Shown here piece by piece: positions 5,263-11,969 of a DNA stretch of 41,409 bases (the first letter of the stretch is position 1; every line of letters starts with the position of its first letter). The notes beneath the pieces are model-generated. The model had not been told where the DNA came from. It did no database searches and worked only from the letters and a program-made list of their open reading frames with translations. The translations under genes were made by a program, and so were the position numbers. The stretch is from a virus: the IMG/VR virus record IMGVR_UViG_3300021440_000058, positions 1-41,409 of that record; one strand, 5' to 3'.

Positions 5263-7340
5263 GTGAGGCGGAAAACGCAGGCCCGCAAGTGATGCCCGAT
5301 CTGCGCGAGAAGGTGGCAGCGAAGCGCGGCGGCAAGAAGGCCGGGGCAGGCGAACGGCCTTCATCGCCCGAACCCGATGCCAAGGCCGAACACGGCGGCG
5401 GCTTTCTGGGGCCGGATTGTCCGGCTGTGCCGCTGGGGGTGAACGATGAAACGCTGTTCCTGCTCGATGACCTGTGCCAGCTTCGCAAGGTGCCGCCGAA
5501 GCTCGACAAGTCGATGCTCTATTCGCTGTTCGGCCACGGCTGGCTTGACCAGCGGTTCCCCAGTTACAACCAGCATGGCGAGGTGCTGCCGAAGAAATTC
5601 AATCAGGATCACGCGCAGCGGGCGATCATCGCGGCGTGTAAGGCCAAGGGCCGAATCAGGATTGACGATGCCGAGCGGCAGCGCGGCAGCCATGTAAGCC
5701 GCAAGGGCGCGCTGGTGCTGCATTGCGGTGATGAACTGACCATCGCGGGCGAGAAATCGGCGCGCGATCCGGGCGAGGTTCGGGCCGTTTACACGCGCCA
5801 TCCCGGCCTTTACGAACGGCTGATCTTTCCGCTCGACGATGAACTGGTGCGGCCTGCGCCGAAGGACGAGGCGGCAACGCTGAACGAATCGTGGGCCTGC
5901 CTTGATCACCTGAACCAGGGCGGATGGAACTGGAAAGGGCCCACGCAGATTTCGCTCGATGGCGACCCGGCTGATCCGGCTGACAGCGTGGACGTGTTTG
6001 CCTGGCTGGTATTTGGCTGGGCGATGTCTGCCAAGGTGTGCGGGGCGCTGTTCCGCCGCCCGGCGCTGTTGGTGACCGGGCCAACGCAGCAGGGCAAATC
6101 GACGCTGCTGGCGCGACTGAAGGACCTGATCGGCGAAGGCTGGTTCATCTCTCCCGAAGACCCGAGCGAGGCAGGTATCACCGCCGAGATGGGCAAGGCG
6201 CGAATTGCCGTGCTGCTGGACGAGCTGGAGGGCAAGGAAGACGATCCCGGCTATATCAAGCGGATGTACAACCTGATGCTGCGCAGCTTTGACGGTGGCG
6301 GCAAGCTGCGATCAAGCGCCGACCAGAAGGCGGTGAAGACCGAACTGTTTTCATCGTTTCAGGGCAGCAGCGTGCTGCCGCCGAAAATGCGGCCGCAGGA
6401 GCGCAACCGGATTATCATCGCCGAGATTGCTGCGCGTGTTGATCCATCGCGGGCCTATGTCTGCCCGGAGTGGTTCGCCGCGGTTGGCCCGAAGCTGCAC
6501 CGGAGGCTGGCGGAACAATGGCATCGCTATCCGGCGACGCTGAAGGCCTATGAAGGGGAAATGGCGCGGCGGGGCAGTTCTGGCCGCGAGCGCGATTGCT
6601 ATGCGACGGCGCTGGCCTGTGCCGACCTCGCGCTGTTCGATGCCGCGCCGGATGCGGTGAGTGAAGCGGGTAAGGCGGCGGATAATCCGGCGCGGGTGCA
6701 GCATCTGGTGGCCTGTGTGGTGCCGCTGATCGGGACAATGCGGACCGAAAATATCGACCATCCCGAGCGGGCGATGGCGGCGCTGCTATCCAGCCACCTG
6801 CCATCGAGCGGCGGGCAGGTTCAGCAGAATGTGGGCCAGTGGATCGAAAAGGCGATTGTTGCGCTGGGCAGCCATGACGAGGCCGGTTGGCAGACGGGGC
6901 GGACCCAGCTTGCCGCGCATGGCATGCGGCTGTGCAACCTGAAGCCGGACCACGAGAAGAGCAAGGCTGGCGTGATCGAGCTGGCCGATCTGGCGAGCGG
7001 CTATCTGTGCATTGCCGGGCCGACGCATGAGGGCATGGCGAAGATCTTCAAGGCGACCGAATTCAATCAGGGGCGCTGGCCGGAAGCGCTTAGCCGCCTG
7101 GTGCACGTGGTGCAGGATGCCGAGGGCAAGGACGTGGGGCAGATGCCCGCGATCAAAGGCAAGATTCCCAAGATCGGCGGGTGGCAGGGTGCCTGCACGC
7201 TGATCCCGCTGGCGGCGTTCCTTGACCTGAAAGAGCTGAGCGAAACGATCCGGCAGGCGCGTGACAACGAGTTGATGGGTGCCAGCGAAGCCGAGGACAA
7301 GGCGCGCGAGCGGCGCAAGGCGCGGGGGATTGTCGAATGA
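5259..7340 (+). CDS. AAA+ replicative helicase/ATPase, 693 aa
   Basis: Residues 250-420 form a P-loop ATPase. Walker A is GPTQQGKST at 274-282 and Walker B is IAVLLDELE at 316-324, followed by an arginine-containing segment (MRPQERNRIIIAEIAAR). The first 50 residues are charged and probably disordered. Residues 60-240 recall the N-terminal part of phage/plasmid D5-like proteins. The region past 440 is helical and unassigned. Location directly after the primase, with an ATGA overlap, indicates a primase-helicase pair that loads the host polymerase at the phage origin. Helicase superfamily assignment (SF3-like) is inference. Confidence 0.7.
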   Translation: MSEAENAGPQVMPDLREKVAAKRGGKKAGAGERPSSPEPDAKAEHGGGFLGPDCPAVPLGVNDETLFLLDDLCQLRKVPPKLDKSMLYSLFGHGWLDQRFPSYNQHGEVLPKKFNQDHAQRAIIAACKAKGRIRIDDAERQRGSHVSRKGALVLHCGDELTIAGEKSARDPGEVRAVYTRHPGLYERLIFPLDDELVRPAPKDEAATLNESWACLDHLNQGGWNWKGPTQISLDGDPADPADSVDVFAWLVFGWAMSAKVCGALFRRPALLVTGPTQQGKSTLLARLKDLIGEGWFISPEDPSEAGITAEMGKARIAVLLDELEGKEDDPGYIKRMYNLMLRSFDGGGKLRSSADQKAVKTELFSSFQGSSVLPPKMRPQERNRIIIAEIAARVDPSRAYVCPEWFAAVGPKLHRRLAEQWHRYPATLKAYEGEMARRGSSGRERDCYATALACADLALFDAAPDAVSEAGKAADNPARVQHLVACVVPLIGTMRTENIDHPERAMAALLSSHLPSSGGQVQQNVGQWIEKAIVALGSHDEAGWQTGRTQLAAHGMRLCNLKPDHEKSKAGVIELADLASGYLCIAGPTHEGMAKIFKATEFNQGRWPEALSRLVHVVQDAEGKDVGQMPAIKGKIPKIGGWQGACTLIPLAAFLDLKELSETIRQARDNELMGASEAEDKARERRKARGIVE

Positions 7341-7639
7341 GCGAGGCTGAAGGGCCTGCCGATCAGCCCGGCGAGCGGACTGCCGCCGTGCTGCCAATCC
7401 GCGAAGGGCTGGAGCTGGTCGCCGATGTGCAGCGCGAGGCGCTGGACTATTTCAAGGACCGGCTGGCTGCCTATGGCGGGCCGGACATGATCGGGGTTTG
7501 CTTTACGGTGCATGACAAGAATGGCCGGTGCACGAGCTTCAGCTATGCCGCGCCGGATCGCATGCCGAATGCGCTGCTGGAAGCGCAGGCGAGTGTCGTT
7601 CTGGCCGATGCGGCGATACAGGGCAGTAGCGGGCAGTGA
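7337..7639 (+). CDS. hypothetical replication-operon protein, 100 aa
   Basis: This 100-residue soluble protein has a helix (LELVADVQREALDYFKDRLAAYG) followed by a beta-rich stretch (MIGVCFTVHDKNGRCTSFSYAAPD) and a C-terminal helix. Its ATG overlaps the helicase stop (ATGA), and its stop overlaps the methylase GTG (GTGA). It is therefore firmly part of the replication operon. No family was recognised. An accessory role for helicase or methylase is possible but unsupported. Confidence 0.55.
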   Translation: MSEAEGPADQPGERTAAVLPIREGLELVADVQREALDYFKDRLAAYGGPDMIGVCFTVHDKNGRCTSFSYAAPDRMPNALLEAQASVVLADAAIQGSSGQ

Positions 7640-8217
7640 GCCTGCTTAGCCGCGCCACCGGCACGACCAGGGCGCGGCATCGCAATGACTTCTATCGCAC
7701 GATCGATGCGAGGGCTGTAGCGGCGCTGTTGCCGCATGTGGAGCCGGGGGCATGGTTTCTGGAGCCGTGCGCGGGGGATGGCAGCCTGATCGGGCTGCTG
7801 GAGGCGGCGGGGCTGCATTGCTATGGCCGGTTTGATATCGCGCCGAGCTGTCCCTATGTGCCGCGCCGCGATGCCTTTTCGCTGGAGCCGGGCGAAGCGC
7901 GGATCATCACCAATCCGCCCTGGGCCCGGCCAATGCTGCATGCGCTGATCGCGCATTTTGTGAGCGTGGCGCAAGAGGCGTGGTTGCTGTTTGATTCGGC
8001 CTGGTGCCAGACCCGGCAATCGGCGCTGCTGGGCGGCAAGTATTGCACCGATATTGTCGCGGCGGGGCGGCTGAAGTGGTTCGAGAACAGCCGCCACGAT
8101 GCGACCGATGATTGTTCCTGGTATCGGTTCAGCGCCGACAAGAGCGGGCCGACTCGGTATCACTGGCCAGCAGCACCTGTGCTGGCGCAGGACGGGGCGC
8201 AAGGGCTGCTGCTGTAG
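7636..8217 (+). CDS. small adenine-methylase-like protein, 193 aa
   Basis: A SAM-dependent methyltransferase fold is indicated by motif I FLEPCAGDGS (about 41-50) and a catalytic NPPW at 93-96 (IITNPPWARPML). NPPW is the form used by N6-adenine (and some N4-cytosine) DNA methylases. It lacks an obvious target-recognition domain, so the target could be DNA or another substrate. It starts with GTG at 7636, overlapping the previous stop, and is the last gene of the rightward replication operon before a strong hairpin. Phage orphan methylases often protect against host restriction or mark replication and packaging sites; neither is shown here. Confidence 0.65.
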   Translation: MSLLSRATGTTRARHRNDFYRTIDARAVAALLPHVEPGAWFLEPCAGDGSLIGLLEAAGLHCYGRFDIAPSCPYVPRRDAFSLEPGEARIITNPPWARPMLHALIAHFVSVAQEAWLLFDSAWCQTRQSALLGGKYCTDIVAAGRLKWFENSRHDATDDCSWYRFSADKSGPTRYHWPAAPVLAQDGAQGLLL

Positions 8218-8242
8218 TGCGGACGTGCGCCAGATACAAAGG

Positions 8243-8268
8243 GGGCCGGAAGATTGATCTTCCGGCCC
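8243..8268. terminator. bidirectional terminator hairpin between convergent operons
   Basis: A perfect 12-bp stem, GGGCCGGAAGAT / ATCTTCCGGCCC, has a two-base loop. It lies between the convergent methylase gene (ends 8217) and the leftward gene ending at 8290. No long T run follows on either strand. The location and perfect symmetry still make a bidirectional terminator the best reading. Confidence 0.6.
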
Positions 8269-8289
8269 TGTGGGGCGCTGTGGCGGGAT

Positions 8290-8568
8290 TTAGGCGGTGG
8301 GACGTTCACACTGGCTGGCGGGCTTCTTCCACCGCACTTCATGAGCTGGCCACCAGCCATGCGTCTGCATGGGTTCCCGGCCTCCATAGGTTGATCCCCA
8401 AGGCCCGTAGTCGCGGCACATGCCAGAAACCTTGCCATCGGGCCGGATTTCATAGGCGCGGCCAACCTGCCAGCTTCCATCCTGCCAGAACCAAGCGCGC
8501 TTGCCCTCTGGGCCGATGCTGGCGGCGGCGGGTAGTTCGGCAAAGCCGAAGTCGATCTGGGTGGTCAT
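8290..8568 (-). CDS. hypothetical protein rich in Trp and Gly, 92 aa
   Basis: Unrecognised 92-residue protein, last in a short leftward operon with the SprT-like gene. It has many Trp, Gly and Tyr residues (RAWFWQDGSWQVGRAYEIRP, then GPWGSTYGG, then GWWPAHEVRW), suggesting a small beta-barrel or SH3-like fold. The start is the ATG at 8568. No membrane segment or metal-binding pattern is visible. Function unknown. Confidence 0.55.
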   Translation of the reverse strand: MTTQIDFGFAELPAAASIGPEGKRAWFWQDGSWQVGRAYEIRPDGKVSGMCRDYGPWGSTYGGREPMQTHGWWPAHEVRWKKPASQCERPTA

Positions 8569-8570
8569 GA

Positions 8571-8891
8571 TCAGGACTCACGATCTGCAATGACAGCGGC
8601 GCACGGTTCAGCGCTGCAATCCTCTTCGACGCGCCCGCAAGCGGTGCAGGTGAATTCGTGCCCCATGTTGTCCTGCGTCAGATGCGGGGTGGCCGGTGAA
8701 GCGGCGCGCGGCCTGTTGCCGATGTCATAGGCCAGCTTGCGGCAGTCTCTGGCCCACTTGTCTGATCGAGCGGCCTGGGCGTGATGGTGATCGGCAGCTT
8801 GCCGCATAGCCTCTTCTTCATGCGCGACAGCGGCGATGGAAAGGGCACAGTCGATAGTGAGAAGTTCACTTTCAGTGAAAGTCATGGACAT
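8571..8891 (-). CDS. hypothetical protein with C-terminal zinc motif, 106 aa
   Basis: This 106-residue protein has an N-terminal helical part (TFTESELLTIDCALSIAAVAHEEEAM...) like small phage regulators. Its C-terminal Cys cluster (FTCTACGRVEEDC-x3-PC) may bind zinc. The ATG at 8891 has a GAGG-type ribosome site about 8 nt upstream; a second ATG two codons later is possible. It is the fourth gene of the leftward group starting at 9760, three of whose members have Cys pairs. Function unknown. Confidence 0.55.
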   Translation of the reverse strand: MSMTFTESELLTIDCALSIAAVAHEEEAMRQAADHHHAQAARSDKWARDCRKLAYDIGNRPRAASPATPHLTQDNMGHEFTCTACGRVEEDCSAEPCAAVIADRES

Positions 8892-8903
8892 GGGGATTTC
8901 CTC

Positions 8904-9173
8904 TCAAAACAGGGTGGGTTGCAGCGGGCCTGCGAAGAGCGGCAGGCTATCGGTGGAAGGGGCTGGGCGTGGCATGCCTTCGCCCGCGCCCTCCAGTTCA
9001 AAGACGGTGACGGTATCGCCATCGATGCTGTAGGCGACCGGCCAGCGCCCGGACCCGCCGAAGTTCAGATCAAAGGTGGTTTGGTGGGCGTGCGGGATGC
9101 CGTGGCGGCGGACGGGGAGCCGGTCCAGCTTGGCGCATTCGGCGCAGTGGCAGCGGGTGAGCGGGGCGTTCAT
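8904..9173 (-). CDS. hypothetical protein, 89 aa
   Basis: This 89-residue protein has a His/Cys-rich start (MNAPLTRCHCAECAKLDRL), which could hold a metal. A beta-rich middle follows (FDLNFGGSGRWPVAYSIDGDTVTVFELEG), then a Pro-rich tail. The ATG at 9173 overlaps the stop of the zinc-ribbon gene upstream (ATGA). A longer frame reaching 9266 overlaps that gene fully and is not preferred. No family was recognised. Confidence 0.5.
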   Translation of the reverse strand: MNAPLTRCHCAECAKLDRLPVRRHGIPHAHQTTFDLNFGGSGRWPVAYSIDGDTVTVFELEGAGEGMPRPAPSTDSLPLFAGPLQPTLF

Positions 9174-9349
9174 GCCAGAATTCCTTCGCATTCGAGTGAG
9201 GGGCAGCGCAGGCCTTCCGGGTGCGCATCGATGTGCTTTGCCGTGGTGCGGCAGGTGAAATCGCATTGATCGCAGGACAGCTTGATCATGCGGGTGGTCT
9301 GCTTTGGCGCGGCGTTGCTGATGCCATCGCGCAGGGTGGCGCGGGGCAT
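9170..9349 (-). CDS. small zinc-ribbon protein, 59 aa
   Basis: This is a two-Cys-pair zinc ribbon: LSCDQCDFTCRTTAKHIDAH, then LRCPSLECEG. The spacing C-x2-C, C, H-x3-H, C-x4-C suits a small C2H2 or ribbon-type domain binding nucleic acid or protein. The start is uncertain: ATG at 9349 (used) or an in-frame TTG at 9367; neither has a clear ribosome site. The stop overlaps the next gene by ATGA. It lies directly after the SprT-like gene. Confidence 0.5.
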   Translation of the reverse strand: MPRATLRDGISNAAPKQTTRMIKLSCDQCDFTCRTTAKHIDAHPEGLRCPSLECEGILA

Positions 9350-9379
9350 CGGGCCGAGTTCGGCCAAGATCGGACCGGC

Positions 9380-9760
9380 CTACTTGTGCCAGGCGTTGCC
9401 CGCCGTGGTGGCGGTGGCTTTGCCTTCCAGACCAACGGCCTTCATGCAGCGTTTAAACGTTGCATTGTGCTTGTTCTCCAGACCGACAGCGGCGTGGCAG
9501 AGTTCATGGGTGAGAACGTCTGCAATGCGGCTGTCGCTATCGAGCGTGGGGCGCAGGAAGATTTCAAAGTGGCGATCCGCGCTGGCCTCGCGGCTCCAGC
9601 ATTCGCCGATGGACTTGCCACGCCTGCCGCCAGACGTGAAGCCGATGCTGACCCGGATTTCGCCGGGCAGGGCATAGGTTGCGGCCTCGAATTGCGGACG
9701 GGCGGCGGCGACGAAGGCTTGGAGCCATTCTTCGCGGGTGGAGTGGATGGGGTGGGCCAT
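9380..9760 (-). CDS. SprT-like zinc metalloprotein, 126 aa
   Basis: A zincin active-site helix LTHELCHAAVG sits at residues 83-93 (HELCH, 85-89), with a downstream H (ENKHNATFKRCMKAVG). This is the arrangement of the SprT/Spartan-like family, whose members cut proteins crosslinked to DNA or act in nucleic-acid contexts. At 126 residues it is the minimal core, without the C-terminal zinc ribbon of SprT. The separate zinc-ribbon gene that follows may supply one. The ATG at 9760 has an AAGGAA ribosome site. It is the first gene leftward from a control region shared with the ribbon-helix-helix regulator. Confidence 0.75.
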   Translation of the reverse strand: MAHPIHSTREEWLQAFVAAARPQFEAATYALPGEIRVSIGFTSGGRRGKSIGECWSREASADRHFEIFLRPTLDSDSRIADVLTHELCHAAVGLENKHNATFKRCMKAVGLEGKATATTAGNAWHK

Positions 9761-9807
9761 GATGCCAGTTCCTTTCGTTTAAACGGCAAGACCGGCAAAT
9801 AATAAGC

Positions 9808-9874
9808 GATAACGGTTATGTCAATACCCGATAACGGTTATAGGGGATTTGACCGAATAACCGCTAACGGCTAT
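9808..9874. promoter_or_regulatory. palindromic operator cluster between SprT-like and RHH genes
   Basis: Two exact copies of ATAACGGTTAT (9808-9818 and 9830-9840) have centres 22 bp apart, about two helical turns. Two degenerate copies follow at 9857-9867 and 9864-9874 (ATAACCGCTAACGGCTAT). They lie between divergent genes, just before the ribbon-helix-helix ATG at 9885. Such proteins bind tandem short palindromes, so autoregulation and control of the SprT-like operon is the natural reading. A GTTTAAAC palindrome at 9777 is also present. Confidence 0.6.
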
Positions 9875-9884
9875 TGCTCTGCGG

Positions 9885-10130
9885 ATGGGAAGACCACCGA
9901 TAGGAAAGTTCACCGCCGTGCGCCTTGCGCCGGATGTGCTGGCGCGGATCGATGCACTGGTCGCGCCTGGACGGCGTGCGGACTTTATCCGCGAAGCGGT
10001 CGAACAGGCTCTGGCGCGGCACGAGCTGCTGCCGCCCGCACCCGCTGCCGGTGAGGCAGTGATGAAGCCCGATCCCAGCGCGCTCTATGCCGCGTTGACG
10101 GCAGCGCGGAAGGCCAACGCGGGCCGCTAG
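9885..10130 (+). CDS. ribbon-helix-helix transcription regulator, 81 aa
   Basis: Residues 8-52 match an Arc/MetJ-type ribbon-helix-helix. The beta strand is TAVRLAPDVLARIDALV, the turn APGRRADFIREAV and the second helix EQALARHEL. A Pro/Ala-rich linker and short C-terminal helix follow. The protein would bind as a dimer of dimers to the repeated ATAACGGTTAT sites directly upstream. It may also bind the related GCTAACC/GGTTAGC motifs downstream in the gene-free region. It is the last rightward gene before the terminase. Confidence 0.75.
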   Translation: MGRPPIGKFTAVRLAPDVLARIDALVAPGRRADFIREAVEQALARHELLPPAPAAGEAVMKPDPSALYAALTAARKANAGR

Positions 10131-10338
10131 ACCGACTCGCGGGCAGCGGAGGCGCAGCCGGAGCGGTGCGCCCGCCTTCCTCAATTTCACCCACGATAGA
10201 GTTTCACCCGGACCCGTTGGGGCTGGCGCGGATCGGCTCGCGCCGGTTAGCGCGGTCTCTCTATGGCCCGGACCCGTACCCATTGACGGGAATAACAAGG
10301 GGCCATTTGTGCCGCCTGCCGGTGGGTCGGGGGTGGGA

Positions 10339-10637
10339 CTAACCGGAAGGCTAACCAAATGCGCTAACTTGCGGGGCGCTGCATTGCCTTGATATTGCTA
10401 GCGATTTAATGGGCGGTTAGCAGGTTAGCGAGTTAGCGGGGCTTTCTATATGTGCGCGATCAGGCGCGCGCACGAGGGGCCGGAGCGGGCCTGATTTCTT
10501 TCGCGTATATATTTGGAAGGAAAAGGCGCTAACCGGCTAACCACTGCATTTATTCATTGAATTATCAATAGGTTGATAGGTTTATCAGGTTAGCAGAGGG
10601 CGGTTAGGACGGATTTCAGCCATTCTAACCATTAACC
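10339..10637. repeat. cluster of about 13 GCTAACC/GGTTAGC motifs; candidate origin or control region
   Basis: Short motifs CTAACC or GGTTAG occur in alternating groups. Forward copies are at 10339, 10351 and 10363; reverse at 10415, 10423 and 10432; forward at 10528 and 10536; reverse at 10588 and 10602; forward at 10625 with a degenerate copy at 10632. Spacing within groups is 8 or 12-14 bp. The stretch also has AT-rich patches unlike the rest of the genome (GCGTATATATTTGG near 10503; TTATTCATTGAATTATCAAT near 10550). Iterons plus an AT-rich zone are typical of replication origins. The motif also resembles the half-site of the upstream operators, so a regulator-binding array is the alternative. 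Confidence 0.55.
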
Positions 10638-11369
10638 TTTTGCAAGGGGCGCGATCCGGGGGATATGTGCTCTGCCTCATGGGCAAGGCTCTCTCCGACG
10701 ATCCGAATAAATTAGGGGCTGGAAATGCCGGTGGCGCTGTGCGCGGATCGGGCCAGCTCTCCAGACGGGTGTTCTTGGTGGCGGGGGGCCGGATTTCTGC
10801 CGAAGTTTTCGGGCTGGTGAGCGGCTCGATGGCGGTTGGCCTGGTGTTCGAGCATGGCCGGGGGGCGGTTCGCGGGAATGGCGGTTTTCTGCGGTTTCGG
10901 GCTGGGCTGGATGGCAGAGTCAGAATGACCGAGTCAGAATGGAATGGGCAAGGCGCTGGTTTTGCTTGGTTTTCTGGCGCTGCGGTCAAGCCTTGCAGGC
11001 TGCATCGGCGCGATCTGGGCCGGGCGATCGGGGCCGGAGGGGTCGGCCCCCTTCGCCGCGCGCAGTCTGTTCCATGCCCTGTCGTTTCCGGCAGGTGCCA
11101 ATTTGGTGAAAAGTGCCCGGATCGGGCCTCACCCGCCACAATCGGCCTTTGTTCAGCGATGGACCGGGCTGGAAATGGGCGCAAAATTCTTCCGGCCCTA
11201 CTGGGGTCGGGGGTACGGGCGGCGCGATGCGCAGGTGTCAACGACCGGTCAGCGCGCCGTCCGGAATTTCGCAGGATCGTAGTTCGATCAGGGGGTCTGG
11301 GTGAGGAATTGCCCGGTCCTTGCGCGAAAGGTGTCAACGAGCCGAGGACGCTAGGACCGGGGGTGCGCA
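10638..11369. other. gene-free region before the terminase; candidate packaging or regulatory region
   Basis: There is no convincing gene in this 730-bp stretch. Open frames exist on both strands, but their products look like random Pro/Arg/Gly-rich translations. Visible elements are GGCGGTTTTCTGCGGTTTC at 10880-10898 and GGCAGAGTCAGAAT at 10913-10926 (both nearly repeated at attP), and a second GAGTCAGAAT at 10931-10940. GGTGTCAACGA also occurs twice (near 11238 and 11328), with a third GTGTCAAC at the small-terminase GTG (11370). Position just upstream of the small terminase gene suits a pac or cos site. The stretch from 10131 to 10338 is also without a gene. Confidence 0.4.
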
Positions 11370-11969
11370 GTGTCAACTAGCGGCATCGACCGGCATCTGG
11401 CGGCGGCAAGCGGCCAGCCTGACGGGTATATTGCCCGCTCGCTGCACGGGATGCCTAGCGCCGAGCAGCTTGATCTGCTGCGCGATGAAGACGGAAAACT
11501 GCCGAAAAACGTGTTTCAGGTGGCGCGGCAGCGCGGTCGGCCTCCCGGCGCGCGCAACAAGCGCGATCAGGACCTGTCGGCCTACATTGTCCACAAGTAC
11601 GGTGACCCAGTCGATGCCTTGGGCAACGTGATGACGATGGACTGGCAGACGCTGCGCGACCTGTGGGTGGCGGCGCAGCGCAGCGAGGACAAATCAAAGC
11701 CGGTGCGAATCCGCGATGTCGCCGAATTCTGGCTGAAGTGCGTGCAGGAGCTGATGGATCGCGTCCACGGCAAGGCCGTCCAGCGGCTCGAAGTCGATGG
11801 CAAGGTCGATGGCTTCATTTTTGCCCCGCAGTTGCTGCCGAAGGGCGCGGTTTCGGATTCGGCGCTGATGGAATTCATGGGTCGGATGCAGGGCGTGGTG
11901 CGGGCTGAGGATATCAAGCTGCTGGAGGCGGAAATCCTTGATGGAAACCGCGCCGTGGTGCGGGAATGA
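11370..11969 (+). CDS. terminase small subunit (putative), 199 aa
   Basis: Called mainly from its place directly before the large terminase, with an ATGA overlap, and from size. A basic patch RQRGRPPGARNKR (about 50-62), typical of small terminases and other DNA-binding phage proteins, precedes a helical region (SAYIVHKYGDPVDALGNVMTMDW...LRDLWVAAQ). The C-terminal third is mixed. It would recognise the packaging site, perhaps in the gene-free region upstream. The start is the GTG at 11370, with no strong ribosome site; a later start is possible. Confidence 0.65.
   Translation: MSTSGIDRHLAAASGQPDGYIARSLHGMPSAEQLDLLRDEDGKLPKNVFQVARQRGRPPGARNKRDQDLSAYIVHKYGDPVDALGNVMTMDWQTLRDLWVAAQRSEDKSKPVRIRDVAEFWLKCVQELMDRVHGKAVQRLEVDGKVDGFIFAPQLLPKGAVSDSALMEFMGRMQGVVRAEDIKLLEAEILDGNRAVVRE

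Noticed and set aside
7868-8198. Possible second methylase domain or restriction partner near the methylase-like gene
   Set aside because: No nuclease motif or second gene was found; the protein is a single small methylase-like domain.
10585-11380. Long open frames on both strands (263 aa minus, 246 aa plus) and a 112-aa plus frame from 10944 with a signal-like start
   Set aside because: Products are Pro/Arg/Gly-rich and resemble translations of GC-rich non-coding DNA. They mutually overlap, lack ribosome sites and carry repeats shared with attP. The 10944 frame has a hydrophobic start and fair third-base GC, so it is not fully excluded.
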